Source: BMS3ABIN04 sp965554225
Lineage (GTDB): Bacteria > Bacteroidota > Ignavibacteria > Ignavibacteriales > Melioribacteraceae
Assembly: GCA_965554225.1 (NCBI GenBank)
Contig: CBEVZC010000002.1
Location: forward strand, 1 to 64,000
Length of the DNA: 64,000 bases
Direction of reading: 5' to 3'
A program made the position numbers and the translations under genes. Under the pieces are notes generated by a model. The model did not search any database. It was not told where the DNA came from and saw only the letters and a list, made by a program, of their open reading frames with translations. Positions within the stretch are counted from its first letter, which is position 1. Each line of letters begins with the position of its first letter. Positions 36,324 to 45,225 of the stretch are shown here, in pieces.

Positions 36324-37700
36324 ATGAAAACCATTATTGAACCGTTTAAAATTAAATCGGTTGAGCCAATACGTTTTACAACCCGGGAAGAACGTGAAAA
36401 AATATTGAAAGAAGCAGGTTATAATCCTTTTATGATACGTGCCGATGATGTGCTGATTGATTTGCTTACCGATAGCGGAACATCTGCAATGAGCGCTAAA
36501 CAGTGGGCTGGAATTATGGATGGCGATGAATCATACGCAGGTTCAAAAAGTTTTTTCAGATTTGAATCAACTGTAAAAAAAATTACGGGACACAAATTTA
36601 TTATTCCTACTCACCAAGGCAGAGCTGCAGAGAAAATATTATTTTCGATCGTGGGCGGGAAAGGGAAGTATATTCCTAACAATACTCATTTCGATACAAC
36701 ACGTGCAAATATAGAATTTACAGGCGCCGAAGCTGTTGATTTGCTTAACGAAACCGGAAAACATCCTGAAATACGCGCTGATTTTAAAGGTAATATGGAT
36801 GTAGAAGCGCTCGATGCATTTATTAAAAAAGTCGGAAAAGAAAACGTGCCGCTGGTAATGATAACGGTTACCAATAACTCCGGCGGCGGGCAGCCGGTTT
36901 CTATGCAGAATATAAAAGAAACAAAGGAAGTCTGCAAAAAATATGGTATTCCTCTTTTCCTTGATGCATGCAGATTTGCCGAGAACGCTTACTTTATCAA
37001 ATTACGCGAAAAAGGATACGAAAATAAATCAATTTTGGAAATAGCTCAAGAAATTTTTAGTTATACCGACGGTGCAACAATGAGTGCAAAGAAAGATGCA
37101 CTCGTAAATATCGGCGGTTTCCTCTCGATGAATAGTGAAAATATTGCAATGCAGTGCCGTAATTTGCTTATTGTGACTGAAGGATTCCCGACTTACGGCG
37201 GTTTAGCCGGCAGAGATTTGGAGGCGGTTGCACAAGGTTTGGATGAGGTGCTGGATGAGCATTATCTTAGATACAGAATTAAAAGTACTGCATATCTTGG
37301 CGATAAAATGACCGATGCGGGAATTCCGATAATTGAACCGCCCGGCGGGCATGCAATTTATATAGATGCAAAACGGTTTTTGCCTCACGTCCCTCCGTAT
37401 GAATATCCGGGTCAGTCTATTGTTTGCGAAATTTATTTAGACGGCGGAGTGAGAGCCGTTGAAATAGGCAGCGTTATGTTCGGTAAATACGATAAAGAAA
37501 CAGGAAAGCTTATTTCACCGCCGATGGAGCTGGTTAGACTTGCAATACCGAGACGTGTTTACACGCAAAGTCATATAGACTATGTTGCCGAAGTTCTTAT
37601 TGAAGCATATAAACATCGAGATAAGCTTAAAGGATATGAAATAACTTACGAAGCTCCGATGCTTAGGCATTTTACAGCTAAATTTAAGCCCTTAAGTTAA
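36324..37700 (+). CDS. tnaA: Tryptophanase (tryptophan indole-lyase)
   Basis: 458 residues, a PLP-dependent beta-eliminating lyase with DLLTDSGTSAMSAKQWAG, the PLP lysine in TMSAKKDALVNIGG, and THQGRAAEK. Three positions separate it from tyrosine phenol-lyase. It has FDTT where TPL has FTTT, GVRAVEIGS where TPL has MERG, and LRHFTAKF where TPL has LRFFTAR. All three match tryptophanase, so the predicted reaction is L-tryptophan to indole, pyruvate and ammonia in the cytoplasm. AAGGAGGT eight bases before ATG 36324 gives strong initiation. No TnaC-like leader peptide with a conserved Trp is evident upstream. The next gene starts immediately after its stop. Confidence 0.92.
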   Translation: MKTIIEPFKIKSVEPIRFTTREEREKILKEAGYNPFMIRADDVLIDLLTDSGTSAMSAKQWAGIMDGDESYAGSKSFFRFESTVKKITGHKFIIPTHQGRAAEKILFSIVGGKGKYIPNNTHFDTTRANIEFTGAEAVDLLNETGKHPEIRADFKGNMDVEALDAFIKKVGKENVPLVMITVTNNSGGGQPVSMQNIKETKEVCKKYGIPLFLDACRFAENAYFIKLREKGYENKSILEIAQEIFSYTDGATMSAKKDALVNIGGFLSMNSENIAMQCRNLLIVTEGFPTYGGLAGRDLEAVAQGLDEVLDEHYLRYRIKSTAYLGDKMTDAGIPIIEPPGGHAIYIDAKRFLPHVPPYEYPGQSIVCEIYLDGGVRAVEIGSVMFGKYDKETGKLISPPMELVRLAIPRRVYTQSHIDYVAEVLIEAYKHRDKLKGYEITYEAPMLRHFTAKFKPLS

Positions 37701-38540
37701 ATGCGGAAGAATATGAAATTTGTAAAAAATTATACATACAGCGACCGGCACCAAATTTGGCGCTTATTAATTTCCGGTTCCGATAAATTGATTATTGAAT
37801 TAAGGGACACGGATAAAAAGAAAATGTTTTTCAGCTGTATTGATATTCATACCGGAGAAACGGTTTTTTCTAAAAAACAATTAGACGAACCGTACTGGAT
37901 TGGAATTGAGCAAATCCATAACGATGTAATCTTCTTCCATAAATTTGCGAAACCGGATATGCCGGGACACCGGGAAATAATTGCTTTTGATATCATTACG
38001 CAGGAAATCCTTTGGACATCCGATAAATATACATTCCTCTTTATTTTTAATGATAAGCTGTATGTATCAACCGAAAGCTTTGAGGGGAACAAATACTATA
38101 CTCTTGATTATAAAAATGGGAAAGTAATTGAAAAACTAATTGCAGATTCAACTGAAATTGCTAAGTTAAAAAATATAGCCGACCAGTCACTAAATTACGA
38201 CAATTATATTTTCCCGAAAACCTTTGAATCCGGGAACTCCGGTGTTAGTGAAAATGTTAATATATTGATAGATAAAGAAGCCAAAGACCTTGATATCATT
38301 GGAAATATTGAGTATACTGAATTTAGAGGATTGCTTTTATTTAATATACATTTTAAGGTACTTGATAATAGTTTGGTAAATAAGTTTTTTGTTAAAAATT
38401 TGGAAACCGGTGAAGAAATTTTTACTGAGGTCTTAAATGCAAATGTTGATGCTTTTGCACCGGATTCATTTTTCTGTTATAAAAATTATGTATTGATTTT
38501 GAAAGAAAAGAAGGAATTATTAGTTTATAAAATTGAATAA
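37701..38540 (+). CDS. DUF4905-like beta-propeller protein
   Basis: 279 residues with no signal peptide or membrane segment. Repeated blades resemble a PQQ/WD-like propeller, for example SCIDIHTGETVF, EIIAFDIITQEILW and YYTLDYKNGKVI, each ending in a turn and an aromatic strand. The whole-protein pattern (YTYSDRHQIWRLL start) fits what I know as DUF4905, though I cannot confirm the assignment without a search. Function unknown. The ATG follows the tnaA stop with no gap (TAAATG), so it is translationally coupled to tryptophanase. ATG 37713 (MKFVKNY) is an alternative start. It lies 17 bases before the AMMECR1 gene. Confidence 0.6.
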   Translation: MRKNMKFVKNYTYSDRHQIWRLLISGSDKLIIELRDTDKKKMFFSCIDIHTGETVFSKKQLDEPYWIGIEQIHNDVIFFHKFAKPDMPGHREIIAFDIITQEILWTSDKYTFLFIFNDKLYVSTESFEGNKYYTLDYKNGKVIEKLIADSTEIAKLKNIADQSLNYDNYIFPKTFESGNSGVSENVNILIDKEAKDLDIIGNIEYTEFRGLLLFNIHFKVLDNSLVNKFFVKNLETGEEIFTEVLNANVDAFAPDSFFCYKNYVLILKEKKELLVYKIE

Positions 38541-38557
38541 TCTTTCGGGGTGTTAAA

Positions 38558-39133
38558 ATGGATCACTCAATTGAAGAAAGAAAAATCTTATTGCAAGCTG
38601 CACGAAAATCAATCGAATCTATTTTTACCGGCAAGGAACCGGACTCTTGCGACTATGAAAAACATCCTACCTTAAAAGATAATTTAGGAGCTTTTGTAAC
38701 CCTTACAATTAATAAAAGATTACGAGGCTGCATAGGTTATATCTTCTCTAACAATACACTTTATGACACGGTCTGTGACGCTGCTGTCCAAGCTGCAATT
38801 AACGATCCGCGCTTTTCTCCTTTAACCAAAAGTGAGTTTGAACAAATAGAAATAGAAATTTCAATTCTATCCAAGCCCTTTCCAATGGTATCTTACGATG
38901 ATATTATTGTCGGTAAACACGGGCTGATTTTAGAGGAACCCGGGATGCGTGCTTTGCTGCTTCCTCAAGTTCCGGTTGAGCATAATATGGACAGGGACCA
39001 ATTTTTGAGTGCTCTTTGTGAGAAAGCCGGAGCGTTTCGCGATTGCTGGGAGCATAAGCAATTAAGAATAAACTTATTTACAGCGGAAGTTTTTTCGGAG
39101 AGTAAACCGGAGGGTGAAAATGGAAGTAGTTAG
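38558..39133 (+). CDS. amrA: AmmeMemoRadiSam system protein A (AMMECR1 domain)
   Basis: 191 residues covering the AMMECR1 domain. GAFVTLTINKRLRGCIGYI contains the conserved LRGCIG motif; further family segments are AAINDPRFSPLT, IEISILSKPF and a C-terminal AFRDCWEHKQLRINLFTAEVFSE. The molecular function of the family is not settled; bacterial members co-occur with Memo and a radical SAM enzyme. GGGGTG precedes ATG 38558. The end overlaps the start of the Memo gene by 14 bases, so the two are coupled. Confidence 0.9.
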   Translation: MDHSIEERKILLQAARKSIESIFTGKEPDSCDYEKHPTLKDNLGAFVTLTINKRLRGCIGYIFSNNTLYDTVCDAAVQAAINDPRFSPLTKSEFEQIEIEISILSKPFPMVSYDDIIVGKHGLILEEPGMRALLLPQVPVEHNMDRDQFLSALCEKAGAFRDCWEHKQLRINLFTAEVFSESKPEGENGSS

Positions 39134-39938
39134 AAAGCCGGCAGTAGCAGGAATGTTTTACCCGGCAGATCGAAACGAATTGGAAAGGTTGGTAAAAATG
39201 CTGTTAGACCAAAATATTCCAAATGAGCAGTTTGATCATATTTCCGGAATTGTTTCTCCTCATGCGGGTTATATTTATTCGGGCGGGACGGCTGCTTTTG
39301 CATATAATACCGTGAAAGAGAAGAATTATGAAACCGTTGTAGTAATTTCTCCAAGTCACAGAGAGTATTTCCCAGGGATATCAATATACGACGGCGATGC
39401 TTATTCTACTCCACTTGGCATTGTGGAGATAGAGAAAGGTATGAGGGAAGCACTAACGAATAATAGTAAAATAATTTTTACGGGTATTCAAGGACATAGG
39501 GGGGAACACGCTTTGGAAGTTCAAGTCCCGTTTTTACAAGTTGTACTTGATAATTTTAAAATTCTTCCTATAACAATGGGTGACCAAAGTAAAATTTTCA
39601 TAGATGAATTAGCAGAATCGCTTTCAAAAATAGTTGATGAGAAAACTTTGATTGTTGCCAGTTCCGATTTATCCCATTTTTATTCAAGGAAGCAAGCGGA
39701 AATATTGGATTCAAGAATAATAGAACGAATAAGCGATTTTGATTATCTAGGTTTACAAAACGATCTGGATAATAAAAATTCCGAAGCTTGCGGTGGCGGC
39801 GGAATTGTTGCTATGATGAAAGCTTTAGATCTTAAGAATATTAATCATGCTAAAGTTCTTGCTCATACCGATTCGGGTGATGTAAGCGGAGATACTTCGG
39901 AAGTAGTAGGATATTTATCGGCGGTGGTTTATAAATAA
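39120..39938 (+). CDS. amrB: AmmeMemoRadiSam system protein B (Memo family)
   Basis: About 273 residues. Memo proteins have the fold of class III extradiol dioxygenases (LigB type). Conserved segments are RKPAVAGMFYPAD at the N-terminus, SPHAGYIYSGG and SPSHREYF with the metal-binding-site histidines, GEHALEVQVPFLQ, ASSDLSHFY and TDSGDVSGDTSEVVGYLS. The position of the human Memo1 metal-binding Cys is not a cysteine here, as I recall is usual in bacterial forms. The start is ATG 39120, preceded by GGAGGG; a GTG at 39114 is in frame but overlaps that site. The third component, a radical SAM protein, is not in the window. Confidence 0.9.
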   Translation: MEVVRKPAVAGMFYPADRNELERLVKMLLDQNIPNEQFDHISGIVSPHAGYIYSGGTAAFAYNTVKEKNYETVVVISPSHREYFPGISIYDGDAYSTPLGIVEIEKGMREALTNNSKIIFTGIQGHRGEHALEVQVPFLQVVLDNFKILPITMGDQSKIFIDELAESLSKIVDEKTLIVASSDLSHFYSRKQAEILDSRIIERISDFDYLGLQNDLDNKNSEACGGGGIVAMMKALDLKNINHAKVLAHTDSGDVSGDTSEVVGYLSAVVYK

Positions 39939-40474
39939 TGCTATTGTACAATATATAGTTCAAATGTTTAGTGGTTTGGAGAATTAAAAGATAAATAAAG
40001 AACGTTAATTGTAATTGTAAATGGAAGGGAAAACCGTAAATGTAAAAGGTCAAACGTGAAAACCTGCGAAAATTTAGAGAAGTAAATTACTATAAATTGC
40101 TTTTAACTTTAAGTATTTAAGATATTCCAAAAACTGTTTCACAAAGTTTCACAAAGAGACACAAAGTCGCACAAAGGAAAACACTTGTAGTTTGTAATAA
40201 TTTAACTTTAGTTCTAATTTCCCCATTATTTTTAAAAAGTTACTAAATGTATTTATAGTATTCCTCTTGTAATTTTAAAATCTTTCCCGTAAAATGTATT
40301 TTAAGTAAATCTTTTTTACAAGAAGCCTTTGATAAAGCTTTGAAAAAAGGGGGGCGAAGCTAAATATTCAAAAACTATTTCCAAAATTTTTTATAAGTTT
40401 AGTGAAGCCTCATACTCAATAAACAAACGTTCTGATAAAATTAGTATTTCATTTCAAGATAAACTGATAGGTAG
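39939..40474. other. Long intergenic spacer
   Basis: 536 bases without a gene I can support. It contains text related to the AAACGTG repeat (40051-40060) and the best CACAAAG array (40137-40180). The remainder is AT-rich, with no tRNA-like fold or clear terminator. Confidence 0.6.
40137..40180. repeat. Best-preserved CACAAAG-type repeat, 10-bp units
   Basis: Four units follow one another: TTTCACAAAG, TTTCACAAAG, AGACACAAAG and TCGCACAAAG. Each is 10 bases, one DNA helical turn. Alignment with 30491-30534 extends a few bases on both sides. Confidence 0.85.
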
Positions 40475-41890
40475 ATGAAGTCTTCAAAACCAATTCTAAT
40501 TTTAATTTTTTTATTATTCATTTCATCCTGTACTAACCGGCAAAAAAAGAATCAGCCGGTAAATAGAGATCTCAATCAAATTCTTAAACGTGGAAGAATA
40601 ACAGCTATTACGGGATACAATGCCTATAGCTATTTCATTTATAAAGGCAGAGCAATGGGCTATGATTACGATTTGCTAAAGCAACTGGCTGAACATCTTC
40701 ATGTAAAATTACAAATAATTGTAGAACGCGATATTCGCAAAATGTTTAATATGCTTAATAACGGGACGGGGGATTTGATAGCTTTCAATCTTACGGTAAC
40801 TAAGGAAAGGGCAAAACATGTTGCCTTTACGCGGGCTAACCACGAAACCAGGCAGGTCTTGGTCCAAAGAAAACCGAAAAATTGGCGCAGGATGAAACTG
40901 CATAACATTGAGAATAAGCTTGTAAGGTCAACATTGGACTTGGAGGGCAAAACAATTTATGTCGAAAGCGGGTCTTCGTATATATCCAGATTAAAGCATT
41001 TGTCCGATGAGATTGGCGGTGATATTAATATTGTTGAAGCGGACCCTAATGCAACAACAGAAGATTTAATTAAGATGGTTGCTTATGGTAAAATTAATTA
41101 CACGGTTGCCGACGAGAATGTTGCTAAGCTTAATCAATCATTTTATACAAACATAGATATTAAAACACCAATCTCTTTTCCTCAAAAAATTGCGTGGGCA
41201 GTTAGAAAAACTTCTCCGGAACTTCTGAAAACAATAAATCATTGGCTCGACAGTATTAAAACCACATCAGAGTATTATGTGGTTTATAAGAAATACTTCA
41301 ACGATAGAAGATTGATTAGATCCCGTATTAACAGTAAATTTTATTCTTATACCGGCGGTAAGATTTCGCAATATGACGATGTTATTAAAAGGTATGCAGA
41401 AAAATTGGGATGGGATTGGAGACTGCTTGCGTCTTTAATTTATCAAGAATCTGAATTTAATTCTAATGCGAAGTCTTGGACTGGAGCAGTTGGTTTAATG
41501 CAATTGCTTCCGGTAACGGCGAAATATTATGGTGCGGTTAATCCGCTGGAACCTTATCAAAGTTTGGAGGCAGGTTACAAATACATTAAATGGCTCAACA
41601 AGTATTGGTCCAAATTTATTTCAGATAAAAAAGAGCGCATTAAATTTATACTTGCTTCTTATAACATAGGATTTGGACACATTCAGGATGCAAGAAGATT
41701 AGCGAAAAAATACGGAGCTAATCCTAATATTTGGGATAATAATGTAGAAAACTATTTACTAAAGAAATCAGATCCCAAATACTACAACGATCCGCTGGTT
41801 AAAAACGGTTACTGCAGTGGAATTGAAACAGTAGAATACATAAAAGAAATTTACAATCGATATTCACATTATAAACAGTTTATCCCTTAG
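40475..41890 (+). CDS. mltF: Membrane-bound lytic murein transglycosylase F-like lipoprotein
   Basis: 471 residues. A lipoprotein signal (ILIFLLFISSCTN) is followed by a solute-binding-protein family 3 domain (about 35-275: ITAIT..YNAYSYFIYKG, YDYDLLKQLAEHL, GDLIAFNLTVTKERA). A C-terminal SLT domain carries the catalytic glutamate in YQESEFNSNAKSWTGAVGLMQLLP. This order is that of MltF, which cleaves peptidoglycan glycan strands to anhydro-muropeptides at the outer membrane; the N-terminal domain regulates activity on binding muropeptides. ATG 40475 follows GATAGGTAG. Confidence 0.92.
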   Translation: MKSSKPILILIFLLFISSCTNRQKKNQPVNRDLNQILKRGRITAITGYNAYSYFIYKGRAMGYDYDLLKQLAEHLHVKLQIIVERDIRKMFNMLNNGTGDLIAFNLTVTKERAKHVAFTRANHETRQVLVQRKPKNWRRMKLHNIENKLVRSTLDLEGKTIYVESGSSYISRLKHLSDEIGGDINIVEADPNATTEDLIKMVAYGKINYTVADENVAKLNQSFYTNIDIKTPISFPQKIAWAVRKTSPELLKTINHWLDSIKTTSEYYVVYKKYFNDRRLIRSRINSKFYSYTGGKISQYDDVIKRYAEKLGWDWRLLASLIYQESEFNSNAKSWTGAVGLMQLLPVTAKYYGAVNPLEPYQSLEAGYKYIKWLNKYWSKFISDKKERIKFILASYNIGFGHIQDARRLAKKYGANPNIWDNNVENYLLKKSDPKYYNDPLVKNGYCSGIETVEYIKEIYNRYSHYKQFIP

Positions 41891-42058
41891 TATCATTTGG
41901 ATAGATTAAATTTATTCTTTAATTTTTACTCTTACTCCTCACTCATTTCGCTTTCACTAACCAACTCAAAATAACAACAGAACAAATTTACAGTCAGAAT
42001 ATATTTTTTCTTGGTAACTTTAAATTTATGCTTAATCTTATATTGTAAGGAGAACATT

Positions 42059-43375
42059 ATGAAAAAAATAATTGGAATAAGAAAAGAAACGAAATATGCG
42101 TCTGAACGAAGAGTGGCAATTACACCCGAACATGCAAAAAAAATAGTTAATGAACATAATATTGAAATTCTTGTGCAGCCTTCCCAACAAAGAATTTTTC
42201 ATGATTCGGAATATGTTGAAGCGGGAGCAAAATTAACGGATGATTTATCCGGTTGTGATTTTATATTTGGTGTAAAAGAAGTGCCTATTGAAGATATGAT
42301 TGAGAATAAACCTTATTTATTTTTCTCTCACACAATTAAAGCACAAGCCTATAATATGCCTTTATTAAAAGCAATATTAGAAAAGAAAATTACATTGTTC
42401 GACTATGAATTAGTAAAAAACGAAAAAGGACAGCGACTAATTTTCTTCGGTCGATTCGCCGGTTATGCAGGAACAATAGATTCATTGTGGCTACTTGGAC
42501 AGAAATATTTATCAGAAGGAATAGAAACACCGTTTACAAAAATAAAACAAGCCATTGATTATAATAGTCTTGAAGAAGCAAAAGAAGCAGTGAAATTAGT
42601 TGGTGAAGAAATAAAACGTAACGGATTGCCTGAAGAAATTACTCCAATTATTACCGGGTTTACCGGATACGGCAATGTATCAAAAGGAGCTCAAAGTATT
42701 TACGATCTTTTGCCTATAGAAGAATTAAAAGCAAGCGAATTAGACGATTTCGTTAAAGCCGGAAATTTTTCACCTAATGCGGTTTATAAAATTGAATTTA
42801 AAGAGGTTGATATGTACGAGCATACGGTAGGTTCAGATGATTTCGATTTCAATTATTTTGTTAACCATCCCACAGAATATAAAAGCATATTTAAACAATA
42901 TTTACCCAATCTTACAATGTTGATAAACGGTATTTATTGGGCTCCTGAATTTGAAAGACACGTAACGAAGCAAAGCATGAAAGAGATTTACAGCCAAGAT
43001 CAAAGTCTGAAATTAAAAGTTATTGGTGATATAACTTGTGATATCGGCGGTTCGATTGAAATGACGGTAAAAGCCACAAAATCAAGCAAACCTTGTTATG
43101 TTTATGAACCTTTAACCGGTAAAATAATTGACGGTTGGGAAGGCAATGGTCCTGTAATTTTAGCCGTGGATATTCTTCCCGCCGAATTACCGCGGGAGTC
43201 TTCAAAATCTTTTGGTGATGAACTTTTCCCGTTTATTCCTGCTTTAGCAAATGCAGATTACTCAAAACCTTTTGAAGAATTAAATTTGCCTAAAGAATTT
43301 AAACATGCAATTATTGCACACAAAGGTAGACTGACTGAAGATTTTAATTATCTGGAAGAGCATTTACCAGATTAA
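42059..43375 (+). CDS. Saccharopine dehydrogenase (lysine/2-oxoglutarate reductase side), AlaDH/PNT N-domain type
   Basis: About 438 residues. The N-terminus GIRKETKYASERRVAITPEH belongs to the alanine dehydrogenase/transhydrogenase fold shared by NAD-dependent saccharopine dehydrogenases and the LKR half of LKR/SDH. The middle part has GFTGYGNVSKGAQSIYDLLP, and the C-terminal part IGDITCDIGGSIEMT, typical of LKR. The reaction joins or splits lysine and 2-oxoglutarate through saccharopine. Together with the next gene it would give the two steps of lysine breakdown to glutamate and 2-aminoadipate semialdehyde. ATG 42059 has AAGGAG six bases upstream; the in-frame ATG at 42011 lies before that site and is rejected. 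Confidence 0.83.
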   Translation: MKKIIGIRKETKYASERRVAITPEHAKKIVNEHNIEILVQPSQQRIFHDSEYVEAGAKLTDDLSGCDFIFGVKEVPIEDMIENKPYLFFSHTIKAQAYNMPLLKAILEKKITLFDYELVKNEKGQRLIFFGRFAGYAGTIDSLWLLGQKYLSEGIETPFTKIKQAIDYNSLEEAKEAVKLVGEEIKRNGLPEEITPIITGFTGYGNVSKGAQSIYDLLPIEELKASELDDFVKAGNFSPNAVYKIEFKEVDMYEHTVGSDDFDFNYFVNHPTEYKSIFKQYLPNLTMLINGIYWAPEFERHVTKQSMKEIYSQDQSLKLKVIGDITCDIGGSIEMTVKATKSSKPCYVYEPLTGKIIDGWEGNGPVILAVDILPAELPRESSKSFGDELFPFIPALANADYSKPFEELNLPKEFKHAIIAHKGRLTEDFNYLEEHLPD

Positions 43376-43404
43376 AATTAACTGTTAGAAAAATTATTTA
43401 TTTT

Positions 43405-43438
43405 AAAGATGCTATTTTTCAAGATAGCATCTTTTCAT
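43405..43438 (+). terminator. Intrinsic terminator after the LKR-like gene
   Basis: A perfect 11-bp stem (AAAGATGCTAT with ATAGCATCTTT, 43405-43415 and 43424-43434) closes an 8-nt loop. The T-rich end of the stem serves as the tail. The remaining spacer to 43651 shows nothing further. Confidence 0.8.
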
Positions 43439-43651
43439 AATTATTTTCTTTTTTCTAACCTCTCCGTAATGAAATATTTAACTAAATTTGTTTTTGTTTT
43501 GGATTTCCTTCTTTTTATGAACTAAATATTTTAAAAAATTAGAAGCAAACTTTATTAAGAAATTTTCGATTGTAAATTAGAAATAATTTTCTATTTGGAA
43601 AAATTCTGTATATGTTAACGGATTAAATTATCGGATTATAAGGAAATAACA

Positions 43652-45001
43652 ATGAAACATGTACTCATTTTGGGAGCTGGACAGAGCACACCATATCTAA
43701 TTTCTTATATGCTTGAAAATGCACAGAAATATGATTGGTTTGTTACCCTTGGTGATCTTGACTACTCTTTAGCTAGTAAAAGAATTAACAATCATCCTCG
43801 TGGAACTGCAATAAAATTTGATATTAATGATGCTGATATTAGAAGAGAATTTATAAAGAAAAGTGATATCGTTATTAATTTGCTTTCTCCAACTTTTCAG
43901 TTTTTAATAGCGCTTGACTGCTTAAATTTTAGGAAACATTGTATATCGGTTTCCTATGAAAATGTGCGCGTTAAAGATTTACACAGAGATGCAAAAAAAG
44001 CCGGAATACTGATATTAAATGAAATGGGTTTAGATCCTGGAATTGATCACATGATGGCTATGTCAATTATTCATAAGATAAAAAATCAAGGTGGAGAAGT
44101 TCAAAGCTTTATTTCTTACGGAAGTGGAATCCCGGCGCCGGAAGTTAAATCCAATCCGATGAACTACTGCATAACTTGGAATCCTAGAAATGTTGTCATG
44201 GCAGGCGAAAGCGGTTCACTGTATAAAGAAAACGGAAAAATAAAAGTACTTTCCCGCAATCAGGTTTTTAGAAGAACCTGGAACGTAGATATTGAAGGAA
44301 TAGGAACCTTAGAAGCATATCCAAACAGAGATTCATTAGTTTACCTTGATATATTTGACTTACAAAGGGTTGATACGATGATTCGCGGCACTCTAAGATA
44401 TCCGGGATGGAGCGAAACCTGGCATCAAATAGTACGAATGGGAATGCCTAATGAAAATTTACTTATTCCGGATTTGTGCGAAAGAACTTACGCAGAATTT
44501 ACCGAGATGTTCTTACCACTGAATGTTTCAGGCGATAAACTTGAAAAGCGAGTTGCTAATTATTTAAATATCAGTCCTACAGGCAAAATAATTGATAATC
44601 TTAGGTGGATGGGATTATTTTCCGATGAGAAAATAGACGGCAATGCAACTACTGCTGCTAAAGTTTTGGAAAAAATACTAATTGAAAAAATGCCTTTACC
44701 GCCGGGAGCGCGGGACATGGTTATTCTTCAGCATGAAATAGAAGCAGTTTATCCCAACGAAAATAACCGTAAGGAAGATATAAAAGCTACATTTATTGAA
44801 TATGGGGAACCGGACGGGTTTACTGCAATTGCAAAAACTGTAGGAGCGCCTGCTGCGATAGCTGCTAAATTAATCTTAACCGGTAACCTGGATGTTTCAG
44901 GATGTAGAATCCCAACGCATCCGGCTATTTATAATAAAGTGTTAAAAGAATTAAAGGGACTTGGTTTTGGATTTATCGAAAAAGTGGCTGTCTTGGATTA
45001 A
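43652..45001 (+). CDS. Saccharopine dehydrogenase (glutamate-forming side, Lys9-like)
   Basis: 449 residues. A Rossmann domain (HVLILGAGQSTPYLISYML) and the saccharopine-dehydrogenase segment INLLSPTFQFLIALDCL lead into the characteristic LNEMGLDPGIDHMMAM. The C-terminal catalytic domain contains SYGSGIPAPEVKSNPMNYC and GAPAAIAAKLILTG. It matches the SDH half of LKR/SDH, which oxidises saccharopine to glutamate and 2-aminoadipate semialdehyde. AAGGAAATAAC precedes ATG 43652. A terminator separates it from the LKR-like gene, so the two are neighbours but not clearly one transcript. Confidence 0.85.
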   Translation: MKHVLILGAGQSTPYLISYMLENAQKYDWFVTLGDLDYSLASKRINNHPRGTAIKFDINDADIRREFIKKSDIVINLLSPTFQFLIALDCLNFRKHCISVSYENVRVKDLHRDAKKAGILILNEMGLDPGIDHMMAMSIIHKIKNQGGEVQSFISYGSGIPAPEVKSNPMNYCITWNPRNVVMAGESGSLYKENGKIKVLSRNQVFRRTWNVDIEGIGTLEAYPNRDSLVYLDIFDLQRVDTMIRGTLRYPGWSETWHQIVRMGMPNENLLIPDLCERTYAEFTEMFLPLNVSGDKLEKRVANYLNISPTGKIIDNLRWMGLFSDEKIDGNATTAAKVLEKILIEKMPLPPGARDMVILQHEIEAVYPNENNRKEDIKATFIEYGEPDGFTAIAKTVGAPAAIAAKLILTGNLDVSGCRIPTHPAIYNKVLKELKGLGFGFIEKVAVLD

Positions 45002-45032
45002 AGAATAATCGACCTTTTAAATTTCTTTTTTA

Positions 45033-45058
45033 ATCTCTTATGGTAAATAATGAGAGAT
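45033..45058. other. Hairpin downstream of the saccharopine dehydrogenase gene
   Basis: ATCTCTTAT pairs with ATGAGAGAT (one G-T pair) around an 8-nt loop. No T-run follows, so termination is uncertain. Confidence 0.3.
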
Positions 45059-45225
45059 AATTATAAAACGAAAGATGTGCATGTTGTTGCTCTCGTTCAG
45101 TAATTTACCAAAAAATGTTAAAAGAAACTAAGAATAACAAAATTTTTCTCCCTTCAATAAACTGAAGTTGTAATTCTTAGCACTAAAAATATAACAATAT
45201 TTATTTATAAATGTAAAATAATGTT

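Noticed and set aside
36324..37700. Tyrosine phenol-lyase instead of tryptophanase
   Set aside because: Three diagnostic positions (FDTT, AVEIG, LRHFTAK) match tryptophanase.
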